From: Bacteroidota bacterium
GTDB taxonomy: Bacteria; Bacteroidota; Bacteroidia; B-17B0; Aurantibacillaceae
DNA length: 56,225 nucleotides
Assembly (NCBI GenBank): GCA_021155905.1
Contig: JAJNBG010000028.1
Coordinates: forward strand, 1 to 56,225
Direction: 5' to 3'
Every line of letters starts with the position of its first letter. Within the stretch, counting starts at the first letter, position 1. The notes beneath the pieces were generated by a model that saw only the letters and a list, made by a program, of their open reading frames with translations, made no database searches and was not told the origin of the DNA. This document shows positions 34,222-43,458 of this stretch, piece by piece. Both the position numbers and the translations under genes were made by a program.

Positions 34222-35760
34222 TTACCCGGCCCAGCCTTCCCTGTCAAGGCTCCTGTATTGGATAGCTTCCGCAATGTGGTGCGTTTTGATGTCTGCCGAT
34301 ACATCCAGGTCTGCAATAGTTCTGGCTACTTTCAGAATCCGGTCATATGCCCGTGCCGACAACCCTAAACGCTCCATTGCTGTTTTTAATAAATTATTAC
34401 TCGCCTCGTCAAGATTGCAGTACGTTCGCAAATCTTTGGTTCGCATTTGCGCATTACAATAAATGCCGTCCGATGTTTTGTATCTCTCGGTTTGAACGGA
34501 TCGGGCGCGAATGACGCGATCGCGGATTTCTTTACTGGTTTCTGCTCTTTGTATCTTACTTAATTCACTGAAAGGAACAGGAGTTACCTCTACGTGCAAA
34601 TCGATCCTATCCAGCAAAGGGCCGGAAATCTTATTCAGGTATTTTTGAACTACACCCGGAGCACATACACAATCTTTTTCCGGGTGGTTGTAATAACCAC
34701 ATGGACAAGGGTTCATACTGGCCATGAGCATAAAACTAGCCGGGTATTCTACACTAAACCTTGCTCTTGAAATGGTGACAATGCGATCTTCTAACGGTTG
34801 GCGCATCACCTCTAAAACTGTTCTTTTAAATTCCGGCAATTCATCGAGGAACAATACACCGTTGTGCGCTAAAGAAATTTCTCCTGGTTGTGCATTCATT
34901 CCTCCGCCCACCAAGGCAACATCGGAAATTGTATGGTGCGGGCTTCTGAATGGGCGCTTTGTTACAAGCCCCATGGTTTTTGAAGTTCTTCCGGCCACGC
35001 TATGAATTTTCGTTGTTTCCAGCGCTTCATCCAAAGTAAGAGGAGGCAATATGGAAGGAACACGCTTGCTTAACATCGTTTTTCCGGCTCCGGGAGGGCC
35101 AATCAGGATCACATTATGGCCACCTGAAGCTGCTATTTCCAATGCCCTCTTGATATTTTCCTGACCTTTCACATCTGCAAAATCAAATTCAATTTCATCT
35201 AATCTTGTCAAAAATTCCTGTTCAATGTCGATGGTCGTTCTTTCCAGAGTTTCCGTTTCATTAAAAAATGCAATCACTTGTTTAATTGTAGAAACTCCAT
35301 ATACCTCAATACCATCCACCACTGCTGCTTCTTTGGCATTAATGTCCGGTAGTATAATTCCTTTAAAACCTTCCTGTTTTGCTTTGATCGCAATTGGCAG
35401 AGTTCCTTTAATAGGCCGTAACTCCCCGTCCAGAGATAATTCCCCCATGATAATGTATTTGGAAATCTCATCATTTTTAATTTGCTCCGAAGCAGCCAGT
35501 ATACCAACAGCAATAGTTAAATCATACGCTGATCCTTCCTTACGAATATCTGCCGGCGCCATATTGATTGTGATTTGCTTCCCGGGGATCTTCAGGTCAT
35601 TGTTTTTTAAAGCAGCATCAATCCGCTGATGACTTTCTTTCACGGCACTGTCTGGCAGGCCAACCATGTAAAAATTTATTCCCTGTCCAATGTGCACCTC
35701 AACCGTTACCGTTGTGGCATTGATTCCGTGTACCGCGCTCCCAAATGTTTTTACCAGCAT
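34222..35760 (-). CDS. YifB family Mg-chelatase-like AAA ATPase (ComM-like)
   Basis: 512 residues from ATG 35760 ([13 protein letters not shown], the standard N-terminus; an upstream in-frame start adds six residues). N-terminal Lon-like domain (about 1-165), AAA+ domain with Walker [11 protein letters not shown] (about 215-224), Walker [23 protein letters not shown], a Cys cluster [20 protein letters not shown], and a C-terminal Mg-chelatase domain ([19 protein letters not shown]). ComM, of the same family, is a hexameric helicase aiding branch migration in natural transformation; the role in Bacteroidota is inferred. It is divergent from a membrane protein gene. Confidence 0.93.
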   Translation of the reverse strand: MLVKTFGSAVHGINATTVTVEVHIGQGINFYMVGLPDSAVKESHQRIDAALKNNDLKIPGKQITINMAPADIRKEGSAYDLTIAVGILAASEQIKNDEISKYIIMGELSLDGELRPIKGTLPIAIKAKQEGFKGIILPDINAKEAAVVDGIEVYGVSTIKQVIAFFNETETLERTTIDIEQEFLTRLDEIEFDFADVKGQENIKRALEIAASGGHNVILIGPPGAGKTMLSKRVPSILPPLTLDEALETTKIHSVAGRTSKTMGLVTKRPFRSPHHTISDVALVGGGMNAQPGEISLAHNGVLFLDELPEFKRTVLEVMRQPLEDRIVTISRARFSVEYPASFMLMASMNPCPCGYYNHPEKDCVCAPGVVQKYLNKISGPLLDRIDLHVEVTPVPFSELSKIQRAETSKEIRDRVIRARSVQTERYKTSDGIYCNAQMRTKDLRTYCNLDEASNNLLKTAMERLGLSARAYDRILKVARTIADLDVSADIKTHHIAEAIQYRSLDREGWAG

Positions 35761-35859
35761 AAAATAATTTTTTCGCAAAATAACAACAAAAAGAAGCAGG
35801 CCTCTGCTATAAATTGTAGCAAATTCAAAAACACTATTTTTTTACAAGCGCTTAAACCT

Positions 35860-35867
35860 TACATTTG
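35860..35867 (+). promoter_or_regulatory. -7 promoter element for the GT-C membrane protein
   Basis: TACATTTG matches TAnnTTTG exactly, 15 bases before the ATG at 35883. No TTG is seen at the expected -33 position. An alternative TTG start at 35865 falls inside this box. Confidence 0.45.
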
Positions 35868-35882
35868 TTGTTAATCGGGTGT

Positions 35883-37355
35883 ATGGTTCCTAAGATCAAT
35901 AAAAAAAATAATTTACAACTCTCATTAACTATTTTGGCTTTTATGGGTTGCCTTATATATATTTTATATAAGGCTTTTCATTTGTCATTTACCCATGATG
36001 AAAGTTATACATACCTACACTATGTTCACCAGGGATTTATGGATATCATTTCCTACAAAACACCTTATACCAATAACCATATTTTAAATACCGTTTTAAT
36101 TAAATACTGTGAGGAACTGTTAGGGAGCGCAGAAATTGTGTTACGTCTTCCAAACATCCTTGCGTTTATAGTATATAGTGTGTTTGCCATTCTACTCCTT
36201 CAAAAAAAATGTCCTGATTTACTTTTCCCATTCTATTTGTTGTTAACCATTCATCCATTTTTACTCGAGTTTTTTGCATTGGCAAGAGGTTATGGTCTAT
36301 CCATTGGATTCCTGATGATGAGCCTTTATTTTATACGTCAATATTTAACGACGCCCAAACCGGGGTATCTGATCTGGTTTAACGTTGCTGCTTTCCTTGC
36401 CGTGATGAGCAATTTTTCACTATTGAATTATTATGTCGCTGCTCTGATTGCTTTCAATCTATATTCTTACCTACAGGTAAGGACGAGTCACAATGAAATA
36501 CAATCCTTTACTTTTTTCAAATTAAATAAAATCAACATTATTAGCGTTTTAATTTCAGGAATGGTATTGTATGAGCCATTGCGAAGATTGTCGAAAAAAG
36601 GCTTGCTGGATTTTGGAGGAAAAAACGGGTTTTTGGCTGATACAGTTGGTTCATCCATTGATGATTTATTTTATGAAATGGCGGCACCGTTTTTATTGTC
36701 CGTTCTTATTAAGGTATTTATTGTATGTGTTTGTTTTGGCGTTCTGATTTTAATCTTCGCCAAGCTCATGAAAAGAAATTCTATTTTTTTTGAGCGCTAT
36801 TCGTTTCTTGTCTTTGTTAACGTGACTCTTTTCTTAATTGTGTTTATCACTCAGATACAGCATCTGCTATTAGGAAATGATTTTTATGTTCACCGGTTCG
36901 CTTTATTCTTTTACCCTCTATTTATCCTGAATCTTATTGTTATCCTCAATTATGTCTATACAAAGAAAAGAAAATTCAGTGTATTTATCAGCTACAGTTT
37001 CGCTGGTCTTTTACTTTTCAATTTTTATGTAAATTATAATTTAAAACATTTCAAAGAGTGGCGGTACGATAAAGAAACGAAAATGGTTATGCAAAAACTT
37101 ATCTCCGAACACGAAAAAGACCGCGGTAAACAGGTTCAACTCGGCATCAACTGGCTTTTCGAACCGGGTACTAATTTTTACCGGTACACCTGGGATTTGA
37201 ACTGGATGATTCCCACACACAGAAAAGGTATTTCAGGCGGAGAGGATTACTGGTATTTATTTGGTAACGATCCGGAGTTTAACAAATTGAAAACAGGTGA
37301 AATCCTATTTGAAAACAAGGAAACAGACGTGTTTTTATTAAAAAATGTCGAATAA
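35883..37355 (+). CDS. Polytopic membrane protein, GT-C (PMT/ArnT-like) glycosyltransferase candidate
   Basis: 490 residues from ATG 35883. An in-frame TTG six codons upstream lies in the promoter element. About ten hydrophobic helices. The first extracytoplasmic loop contains HLSFTHDESYTYLHYV, then TNNHILNTVLIKY and RLPNILAFIVYS. A DE pair after the first helix and a distal NNHxL segment are the pattern of polyprenyl-phosphate-dependent GT-C enzymes (GT39/GT83-like). It would transfer a sugar from a lipid carrier in the periplasm; donor and acceptor are unknown. It is followed closely by a small secreted protein. Confidence 0.7.
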   Translation: MVPKINKKNNLQLSLTILAFMGCLIYILYKAFHLSFTHDESYTYLHYVHQGFMDIISYKTPYTNNHILNTVLIKYCEELLGSAEIVLRLPNILAFIVYSVFAILLLQKKCPDLLFPFYLLLTIHPFLLEFFALARGYGLSIGFLMMSLYFIRQYLTTPKPGYLIWFNVAAFLAVMSNFSLLNYYVAALIAFNLYSYLQVRTSHNEIQSFTFFKLNKINIISVLISGMVLYEPLRRLSKKGLLDFGGKNGFLADTVGSSIDDLFYEMAAPFLLSVLIKVFIVCVCFGVLILIFAKLMKRNSIFFERYSFLVFVNVTLFLIVFITQIQHLLLGNDFYVHRFALFFYPLFILNLIVILNYVYTKKRKFSVFISYSFAGLLLFNFYVNYNLKHFKEWRYDKETKMVMQKLISEHEKDRGKQVQLGINWLFEPGTNFYRYTWDLNWMIPTHRKGISGGEDYWYLFGNDPEFNKLKTGEILFENKETDVFLLKNVE

Positions 37356-37431
37356 TGAAAAAATCGTAAGAAGGCCGGTTTTTAATTTTAATAAAATTTT
37401 ATATATTTATAACTCTAAAAAAACACGCAAC

Positions 37432-37878
37432 ATGATCAAAAATTTACTTCTTACTGCAGTTATATTAATTTCATCAGCACAGATTAAAGCACAGACCGAA
37501 GAAACAACCCGAGAATTAACCTGTTATAATAAATGGTCTCAAAGATTTGATGAACGTGGCGCAGATGTTGTTGAAGATGGTATTTACACGGATGTTATTA
37601 TTTCTTCCCGTATTGGTTCCAAAGCAAATTGCTGGACAGGAAAAGCGGAAGTAAGACAACATAAACTGGTGAAGTTTTATATTATAAAAGAAGACAATAC
37701 AGAAGAACTGGTGACGCGTACCTGGAAAAACAATTCCAATAAAGATGTGGATATCATTAACGGCATCAGTGAATCAATGATTACCGTTCATAATGAATTA
37801 ATCAACGTACTGTGGCCAAACAAAGTAAAAGCTAAAAAAGCGGCAGCTAAAAAAGCACCGGATCCAACAGATGATTAA
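37432..37878 (+). CDS. Small secreted hypothetical protein
   Basis: 148 residues from ATG 37432, giving a signal peptide MIKNLLLTAVILISSAQIKAQ. A longer frame begins at 37345 inside the previous gene but adds 29 residues with no signal character. The mature part (ELTCYNKWSQRFDERGADVVEDGIYTD, NCWTGKAEVRQHKLVKFYI) has two Cys and ends in a Lys/Ala-rich tail (KVKAKKAAAKKAPDP). No family is recognised. A terminator follows. Confidence 0.7.
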   Translation: MIKNLLLTAVILISSAQIKAQTEETTRELTCYNKWSQRFDERGADVVEDGIYTDVIISSRIGSKANCWTGKAEVRQHKLVKFYIIKEDNTEELVTRTWKNNSNKDVDIINGISESMITVHNELINVLWPNKVKAKKAAAKKAPDPTDD

Positions 37879-37886
37879 CAATAATT

Positions 37887-37917
37887 AAAAAGGAGAAATT
37901 ACATTTCTCCTTTTTTT
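37887..37917. terminator. Bidirectional terminator
   Basis: AAAAAGGAGAAA (37887-37898), loop TTACA, TTTCTCC (37904-37910), then seven T. It lies between convergent genes, 5 bases from the stop of the FemAB-like gene. Confidence 0.85.
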
Positions 37918-37921
37918 GTTT

Positions 37922-39166
37922 TTAGGCCTCTTCTTTAAAAGGATTTCGTGGAATCCATTCCGTTGGTTGCAGGAACTGCATGAATGGTTTTAAGATCAGT
38001 TTAGATACTGTATTTTGGGGCTTAATATAACAAATCAATTCATGGGCTTTAGCACCAACCGTAGTTTTAATTTCAGAAGCGGTTCTCCCTAAATTAATTC
38101 TTCTTTTTTTAACCGCAATTGCCTGTTCAATATAGCTGTACAAAATGGTTTGATAAAGTTCGAACTCTTTATTGAGGTTATAATCCAATCCAATATAGTG
38201 AGCCTCTACTTCACTTGGCAGGCAAAATCCACAGGCAAAGGAAACCATGGTATCTTCTTTGAACCAGGCATCCATGTAAAAAGTGTCTGTTTTTGCTTCC
38301 ACCACATCTTTAAAATAATTTCGGGATAGGTGAGCCAGTTTAAACTTGGCATGATTAAACACCTGGGTATATAAATCATAAATCACATCATTGTGTTTAA
38401 TAATCTCTTCTGAAGTCAATCTTCTCTTAGTTAAGCCAGAGCTGGCTTTTAAAATGTGTTTTGCCCTGTTTCTGTATTTTTTTGAAAAATGTGCTATATA
38501 ATCATTTAAATGAGTCAAACCATCCGGGAGGTCAATGATCATATTTGGCTCTACATTGAAATGTATGAACTTCGTACAGTACCAACAGTCCTTATCTCCA
38601 AAACCTTCTTCATAAAAATCCTTTACAAGTACAGCAGAAATTCTTCCTCTTAATTTTTCGGCACGTGATACTGAATCAATAACACCTTCTACTAATTTAA
38701 AAACGGTTTTCTTATGATTGACATCCAGGTAAAATCCATGTTCCCCGCTTATAAAATTATTTCCACAGGTTACAAGGCGCATAATCGTTTCGTTCTCATT
38801 CTTCTCAATGTACTTTTGAAAGACAGAAGCTTTCTTGCTTTTCAGTTCACTGATTTGCTTTTCAATCAACTCACCAAATAAAGACGCAGAGAAATCGTTG
38901 ATTTGAAAATAGACAACGCCAATCGGATCTTTCCGGTTGTAGACAATCACATACCTGAATCTGAAATGCGGTGTTTTTTCTTTATGCAAAACACTTAAAT
39001 ACGAATAAGATAAAAAAACATTTTTATCGCCCAGGGCCTTTGTCCATTCCTGCTCCGGTACTAAACTGATTTCCTCGAAACAGGTATACGTATAACTACT
39101 GAATAGTTTCCTATTTGGCTTTAATATGTTTTTGGCTAATATCTTATCGCAGAGCAGGAACATCAA
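37922..39166 (-). CDS. FemAB/GNAT-like acyltransferase protein
   Basis: 414 residues, no signal peptide. The C-terminal half has the pattern of the GNAT-like FemAB/DUF482 group: HFSKKYRNRAKHILKASSGL, VSFACGFCLPSEVEAHYIGLDY and YSYIEQAIAVKKRRINLGRTASEIKTTVGA. Members transfer amino-acyl or acyl groups in cell-envelope or polysaccharide biosynthesis; this substrate is unknown. It overlaps the upstream APS kinase gene by 4 bases, so the two are probably translated together. That pairing hints at a sulfated or otherwise modified polymer or lipid rather than simple sulfate assimilation. Confidence 0.7.
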   Translation of the reverse strand: MMFLLCDKILAKNILKPNRKLFSSYTYTCFEEISLVPEQEWTKALGDKNVFLSYSYLSVLHKEKTPHFRFRYVIVYNRKDPIGVVYFQINDFSASLFGELIEKQISELKSKKASVFQKYIEKNENETIMRLVTCGNNFISGEHGFYLDVNHKKTVFKLVEGVIDSVSRAEKLRGRISAVLVKDFYEEGFGDKDCWYCTKFIHFNVEPNMIIDLPDGLTHLNDYIAHFSKKYRNRAKHILKASSGLTKRRLTSEEIIKHNDVIYDLYTQVFNHAKFKLAHLSRNYFKDVVEAKTDTFYMDAWFKEDTMVSFACGFCLPSEVEAHYIGLDYNLNKEFELYQTILYSYIEQAIAVKKRRINLGRTASEIKTTVGAKAHELICYIKPQNTVSKLILKPFMQFLQPTEWIPRNPFKEEA

Positions 39167-39681
39167 ATAGCTAATAAAGGAAATATATCATCAAAGAGCA
39201 TATCAACACTTTCCTCAATAGAAATTTCAGAAGTGTCGATACTATAAATAGCATTAGTAGGAGTTTCAAAAAGATCTGATATACCTGTAAATTCTTTTAT
39301 CTCCCCGGTACGCGCTTTTGCATAATGCCCTTTGACATCACGCTTTTCGCAGATTTCCAGAGGCGTTGAAATGTGATAAAGTATAAAGTGCTGTTCGCCG
39401 ATAATATCTTCCGCTAATTGTCTTAACCTATTAGTTGGTGTAATTAAACTACAAATAACCACTACACCACAACTCGTCAATTGCCTGGCTAATTCAGCGG
39501 TACGACGAACATTCTCCGTTCTGTCTTCCATACTAAATCCCAGTTCCTTGTTCAATCCCTGACGCAGGACATCACCATCCAGTACTTTGGTTAAAATCCC
39601 TTCTTCATGCAACCGCCTTTCTAACTGATAAGCCAGTGTTGTTTTCCCTGAACCGGAATAGCCCGTCATCCAAATTACCAA
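39163..39681 (-). CDS. cysC: Adenylylsulfate (APS) kinase; true N-terminus lies further upstream
   Basis: 172 residues from TTG 39681. Walker A GYSGSGKTT, then DGDVLRQGLNKELGFSMEDR (APS-binding block), ENVRRTAELARQL, and the lid segment DVKGHYAKARTGEIKEFTGI. It phosphorylates APS to PAPS, the sulfate donor. The frame stays open for 32 codons upstream to TAA at 39778. That stretch has the family N-terminus (NHIFSNQSELVSSSDKENL then LSHKGLVIWMTG), so translation should begin earlier. No ATG, GTG or TTG is there; CTG (39765) or ATA (39771) are the only candidates. No cysD or cysN is nearby. It is divergent from deoC. Confidence 0.88.
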   Translation of the reverse strand: MVIWMTGYSGSGKTTLAYQLERRLHEEGILTKVLDGDVLRQGLNKELGFSMEDRTENVRRTAELARQLTSCGVVVICSLITPTNRLRQLAEDIIGEQHFILYHISTPLEICEKRDVKGHYAKARTGEIKEFTGISDLFETPTNAIYSIDTSEISIEESVDMLFDDIFPLLAI

Positions 39682-39806
39682 TCCTTTATGCGACAGTAAA
39701 TTCTCCTTATCTGAACTGGAAACCAGCTCAGATTGGTTTGAAAAAATATGATTTGAATAACTCAGATTTATACAATATTAGAATTTAAAAATACAATTAA
39801 ATATCT

Positions 39807-39814
39807 TACTTTTG
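39807..39814 (+). promoter_or_regulatory. -7 promoter element for deoC
   Basis: TACTTTTG matches TAnnTTTG exactly, 33 bases before the deoC ATG. No clear TTG is seen at -33. Confidence 0.45.
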
Positions 39815-39846
39815 AAGGAATTAACCTGTTTTATAAAAAGATTAAC

Positions 39847-40749
39847 ATGGCATACGATTTTAAGAATAGCCCGGTGATTGACCAGGTTGGAATTGAGGAA
39901 AGGGTGGCTCGTTTTAATACACGCAGTATTAAAAAAGGAAGTAAAGTGCAGGCGTTAAAACTTGCCTTGAACATGATCGACTTAACAACATTGGAAGGAA
40001 AAGACACGGAAGGAAAAGTGAGGCAGATGTGTTATAAGGCTATTCATCCTCATATCGCTATGCCGGGCTTACCTTCTACCGCGGCCGTATGTGTATATCC
40101 AACAATGGTTAAAACGGCTAAAGATGCATTGAAAGGAAGTTCTGTTAAAGTCGCTTCCGTCTCTACTGCTTTCCCCAGCGGCAATTCAACCATGCAGATC
40201 AAATTACTGGATACTAAATTTGCATTGGATAATGGCGCAGATGAAATCGATATGGTAATCAGCCGCGGAGAATTTTTAAAAGGAAATTACAATTTTGTGT
40301 TTGATGAAATTGCTTCGATCAAAGAATTGTGTAAAAAATACGATACCCGGTTAAAAGTCATTTTTGAAACCGGTGAAATTTCCACTTTAGATAACGTGCG
40401 TCGCGCAAGCGATATCGCCATTTATGCGGGAGCAGATTTTATTAAAACATCTACCGGAAAAATCGGGGTCGCTGCGACTATGCCTGTTACGTTAGTAATG
40501 CTGGATGCCATCAAAGACTATTATTTTAAAACGGGTATCATGGTTGGAATGAAGCCTGCCGGAGGAATCAGTGCAGCGAAAGGTGCGTTACAATACCTGG
40601 TCATGCTTCACGAAACTTTAGGAAATGCCTGGCTGGATAATAAGTGGTTCCGTTTTGGAGCCAGTTCTCTGGCCAATGATCTGATTCTGCAACTGGAAAA
40701 AGAAGTGAGAGGCGTTTACTTTAGTAAAGATTATATTTCAGTAGATTAA
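39847..40749 (+). CDS. deoC: Deoxyribose-phosphate aldolase
   Basis: 300 residues, a longer member of the family. A TIM-barrel aldolase with the Schiff-base Lys in ADFIKTSTGK. The second key Lys is in GIMVGMKPAGGIS. Other blocks are STAFPSGNSTMQIK and ALDNGADEIDMVISRGEFL. It cleaves 2-deoxyribose 5-phosphate to glyceraldehyde 3-phosphate and acetaldehyde. Two aldehyde dehydrogenase-type genes follow on the same strand; they could oxidise the acetaldehyde, giving a deoxynucleoside-catabolic unit. The spacer after it (40750-40857) is low-complexity repeat-like sequence. Confidence 0.95.
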   Translation: MAYDFKNSPVIDQVGIEERVARFNTRSIKKGSKVQALKLALNMIDLTTLEGKDTEGKVRQMCYKAIHPHIAMPGLPSTAAVCVYPTMVKTAKDALKGSSVKVASVSTAFPSGNSTMQIKLLDTKFALDNGADEIDMVISRGEFLKGNYNFVFDEIASIKELCKKYDTRLKVIFETGEISTLDNVRRASDIAIYAGADFIKTSTGKIGVAATMPVTLVMLDAIKDYYFKTGIMVGMKPAGGISAAKGALQYLVMLHETLGNAWLDNKWFRFGASSLANDLILQLEKEVRGVYFSKDYISVD

Positions 40750-40761
40750 TTCGATAATGAG

Positions 40762-40857
40762 ATAATGTGGCAATTTGAGAATTAGGCCGCAACTTCAAAT
40801 CAAGTGTAAATAAAAAATTGACTAATTGTCGAATAGACAAATTAACTAATTAATAAA
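40762..40857. repeat. Degenerate low-complexity repeat in the deoC-ALDH spacer
   Basis: Repeated variations of an AATTxxxxAATT phrase (GACTAATTGTCGAATAGACAAATTAACTAATTAATAA-type sequence, in pieces). It resembles the degenerate intergenic phrases common in some Bacteroidota. No coding frame. Confidence 0.4.
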
Positions 40858-42327
40858 ATGGCAAAAAAAGAAATTAAAAAACTGGAATACTTTACCGACT
40901 GGAAATATGCTCCGGCTCCGGAAGCTACTGATCACATCAGTTTAAAAAAACAATACGACCTGTTCATTAACGGTAAATTTGTAAAACCAAATTCCGGCAA
41001 ACATTTTGACACCATCAATCCGGCAACAGAAGAACACATTTCAAGTATAGCTGAAGCCAATGAAAAAGATGTGGATAGTGCAGTAAAAGCAGCGCGCGGT
41101 GCCTATGATAAAACCTGGAGTAAAATGCCTGCAAAGGAACGCGCCAAATACATTTACCGTATTGCCCGTTTGATACAGGAACGTGCCCGGGAACTGTCAG
41201 TTATCGAAACGTTAGATGGCGGAAAATCCATTCGCGAAAGCCGTGATATCGATGTGCCTTTAGCAGCGAATCATTTCTTCTATTATGCAGGCTGGGCCGA
41301 CAAATTAGAATATGCATTTCCAAATCGTAACCCGAAATCATTAGGTGTTGCCGGACAAGTGATTCCATGGAACTTCCCGCTATTGATGGCGGCATGGAAA
41401 ATTGCCCCTGCATTAGCTACCGGAAATACCGTTGTATTAAAGCCTGCCGAAACAACTTCTTTAACCGCCTTAAAATTAGCGGAAATCATACAGGAAAGCG
41501 GATTGCCGGATGGTGTGGTTAACATCATTACAGGTCACGGACCGGTTGGCGCTTCCATGGTAAATCATAAAGACATTAATAAAATTGCTTTTACCGGAAG
41601 CACCGGTGTTGGTAAATGGATCCAGAAAGCGATTGCCGGAACCGATAAAAAACTAACGTTAGAGCTTGGCGGAAAAGCGGCCAACATTATTTTTGAAGAC
41701 GCGCCGATCAATCAGGCGGTAGAAGGAATTATCAATGGAATCTTTTTTAACCAGGGGCATGTCTGCTGTGCGGGCTCCCGGTTATTTGTACAGGAAAGCG
41801 TAGCTGATGAAGTGATCCGAAAACTAAAAGACCGTTTGGAAACTTTAATTGTAGGGGATCCTTTGGATAAGAACACAGACATTGGCGCGATCAACTCTAA
41901 AATGCAATTGAATAAAATCAATGAGTATTTAAAAATTGGTGTAAACGATGGGGCTGAGATGTACCAAAGTTCCTGTTCAATTCCGAAAAAAGGTTTCTTT
42001 GTAAGACCAACGTTATTTTTAAACACCTCGCAGTCACACCGCATTTCGCAGGAAGAAATTTTTGGGCCAGTGTTAGCGGTCCAAACATTCCGTACTATTG
42101 AAGAAGTAATTGAAAAGGCGAACAACATACCTTATGGCTTAAGTGCGGGGGTATGGACTGATAAAGGTTCCCGCATTTTCAACATGACTTCGAAGTTACG
42201 TGCCGGTGTGGTTTGGGCAAATACCTATAATAAGTTCGATCCAACTTCTCCTTTCGGCGGTTACAAAGAAAGTGGTTTCGGGCGCGAAGGCGGATTGCAT
42301 GGATTGATGCCTTATTTAAAGTTTTAG
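40858..42327 (+). CDS. Aldehyde dehydrogenase, catalytically complete (ALDH16 N-terminal half type)
   Basis: 489 residues. Full ALDH fold: the VIPWNFPLLMAAWKIAPALATGNTVVLKPAE block, TGSTGVGKWIQ, the general-base Glu in LTLELGGKAANIIFED and the nucleophile Cys in FNQGHVCCAGSR. The C-terminal EEIFGPVLAVQTF and NPFGGYKESGFGREGG-type (SPFGGYKESGFGREGG) blocks are also present. It oxidises an aldehyde with NAD(P). It lies between deoC and a truncated ALDH; the pair together (781 residues) has the size and layout of ALDH16, in which a full ALDH domain is followed by a vestigial one. Acetaldehyde from DeoC is a likely substrate by context. Confidence 0.93.
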   Translation: MAKKEIKKLEYFTDWKYAPAPEATDHISLKKQYDLFINGKFVKPNSGKHFDTINPATEEHISSIAEANEKDVDSAVKAARGAYDKTWSKMPAKERAKYIYRIARLIQERARELSVIETLDGGKSIRESRDIDVPLAANHFFYYAGWADKLEYAFPNRNPKSLGVAGQVIPWNFPLLMAAWKIAPALATGNTVVLKPAETTSLTALKLAEIIQESGLPDGVVNIITGHGPVGASMVNHKDINKIAFTGSTGVGKWIQKAIAGTDKKLTLELGGKAANIIFEDAPINQAVEGIINGIFFNQGHVCCAGSRLFVQESVADEVIRKLKDRLETLIVGDPLDKNTDIGAINSKMQLNKINEYLKIGVNDGAEMYQSSCSIPKKGFFVRPTLFLNTSQSHRISQEEIFGPVLAVQTFRTIEEVIEKANNIPYGLSAGVWTDKGSRIFNMTSKLRAGVVWANTYNKFDPTSPFGGYKESGFGREGGLHGLMPYLKF

Positions 42328-42427
42328 GAACCAGACAAAAGATGAAAGACTCAAGATAAAAGATTGTTTTATCTTAAAACAAAAACTTAGGGGCTTAGAG
42401 CCTCTGTGGCAAAATAAAAATAATAAC

Positions 42428-43306
42428 ATGGAAAGAATAGAAGTTTTAAAAACATACAAAATATTTATTGGCGGACAATTTCCACGTACCGAAAGCGGCC
42501 GCTACTACCCTTTAAAATTGAAAAACAACATGACCGTTAATGTGAGTTTATCGTCCCGTAAAGACTTTAGAAATTCTGTGATTGCAGCTCGTGGCGCCTT
42601 TAGCGGATGGAGTGCCAGAGCAGCGTTTAACCGAGGACAAATCTTATACCGCATTGCAGAAATGCTGGAAGGCCGCAAAGAACAATTCCTGGAAGAATTA
42701 AAACAATTAGGATATACTGCATCCAGTGCAAAAAAAGAAATTGAACAAAGCATCGATCGTTTGGTTTACTATGCTGGATGGTGTGATAAATACCAGCAAT
42801 TATTCAGTGCTGTAAACCCGGTGGCGAGTTCGCATTTTAATTTTTCGGTACCAGAACCAATGGGTGTGGTTGCCATTATGGCGGATGAATCTACGGCTCT
42901 ATTAGGCTTAGTTTCCGTCATAGCTCCTTGTATTGCAGGCGGAAATACTTGTATCGTATTAGCGTCAGAAAGCAAACCAACCTGTGCGATTACTTTTGCA
43001 GAAGTGATTGCAACGAGTGATGTTCCCGGAGGTGTGGTTAACATTGTAACCGGTAACCGTAAAGAATTACACGCACATTTCTCTTCTCATATGGATGTGA
43101 ATGCTATTATTAATTGTAACTCAGAGAAAGATTTCAATAAAACGATCGGAGAAAATGCTTCCTTAAATGTGAAACGTGTTTTTACCTGGAACAAAAACTG
43201 GGCTGATGAAAATGAACAAGGGCCTTATTACATTACAGATTTACAGGAAATAAAAACCACCTGGCATCCGATTGAAAACATCGGAGTTTCGGGGATTAAA
43301 TACTAG
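42428..43306 (+). CDS. Truncated aldehyde dehydrogenase-like protein without catalytic Cys
   Basis: 292 residues, about 60% of an ALDH. The N-terminal part ([42 protein letters not shown]) and cofactor-binding fold ([56 protein letters not shown]) are present. The chain ends after [14 protein letters not shown] plus ~40 residues, before any nucleophile Cys loop, and the LELGG Glu is absent. It has normal codons and an intact frame, so it is not decaying. It is likely a non-catalytic partner of the preceding ALDH, matching the vestigial C-terminal domain of ALDH16. Confidence 0.85.
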   Translation: MERIEVLKTYKIFIGGQFPRTESGRYYPLKLKNNMTVNVSLSSRKDFRNSVIAARGAFSGWSARAAFNRGQILYRIAEMLEGRKEQFLEELKQLGYTASSAKKEIEQSIDRLVYYAGWCDKYQQLFSAVNPVASSHFNFSVPEPMGVVAIMADESTALLGLVSVIAPCIAGGNTCIVLASESKPTCAITFAEVIATSDVPGGVVNIVTGNRKELHAHFSSHMDVNAIINCNSEKDFNKTIGENASLNVKRVFTWNKNWADENEQGPYYITDLQEIKTTWHPIENIGVSGIKY

Positions 43307-43308
43307 TC

Positions 43309-43413
43309 TCACCACAAGGCACAGAGAACCACAGAGCATTTACTTTGTGGTTTTTTTGTGTCAGTTCGAGCGTAATCGAGAACATACTATTTCTCGACAA
43401 AACTCTGTGCCTT
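43309..43413. repeat. Composite inverted-repeat elements upstream of leuS
   Basis: Outer arms AAGGCACAGAG (43316-43326) and CTCTGTGCCTT (43403-43413) are perfect 11-bp inverted repeats. Between them lies a 24-base unit (43359-43382, TGTCAGTTCGAGCG plus an ATCGAGAA end) that matches 21 of 24 bases of an arm of the inverted repeat at 53901-53971. A truncated partner TTTCTCGAC follows at 43390. The gap is non-coding. Confidence 0.65.
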
Positions 43414-43450
43414 AGCTGTGAATTCTTTCCGTTTTCATTTACAAAAAAGC

Positions 43451-43458
43451 TATCTTTA
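43451..43458 (+). promoter_or_regulatory. Possible -7 element for leuS
   Basis: TATCTTTA (7 of 8 matches to TAnnTTTG), 22 bases before the ATG at 43480. No clear -33. Confidence 0.35.

Noticed and set aside
35865..35882. TTG start for the GT-C membrane protein, producing an apparent LIGC lipobox
   Set aside because: The TTG is inside an exact -7 promoter box; the ATG at 35883 is better.
37345..37431. Longer N-terminus for the secreted protein after the GT-C gene
   Set aside because: It overlaps the previous gene and hides the signal peptide that starts at ATG 37432.
42428..43306. Truncated ALDH as a pseudogene
   Set aside because: The frame is intact with normal codon use, and the layout matches the vestigial domain of ALDH16; no remnant of the missing C-terminal part follows.
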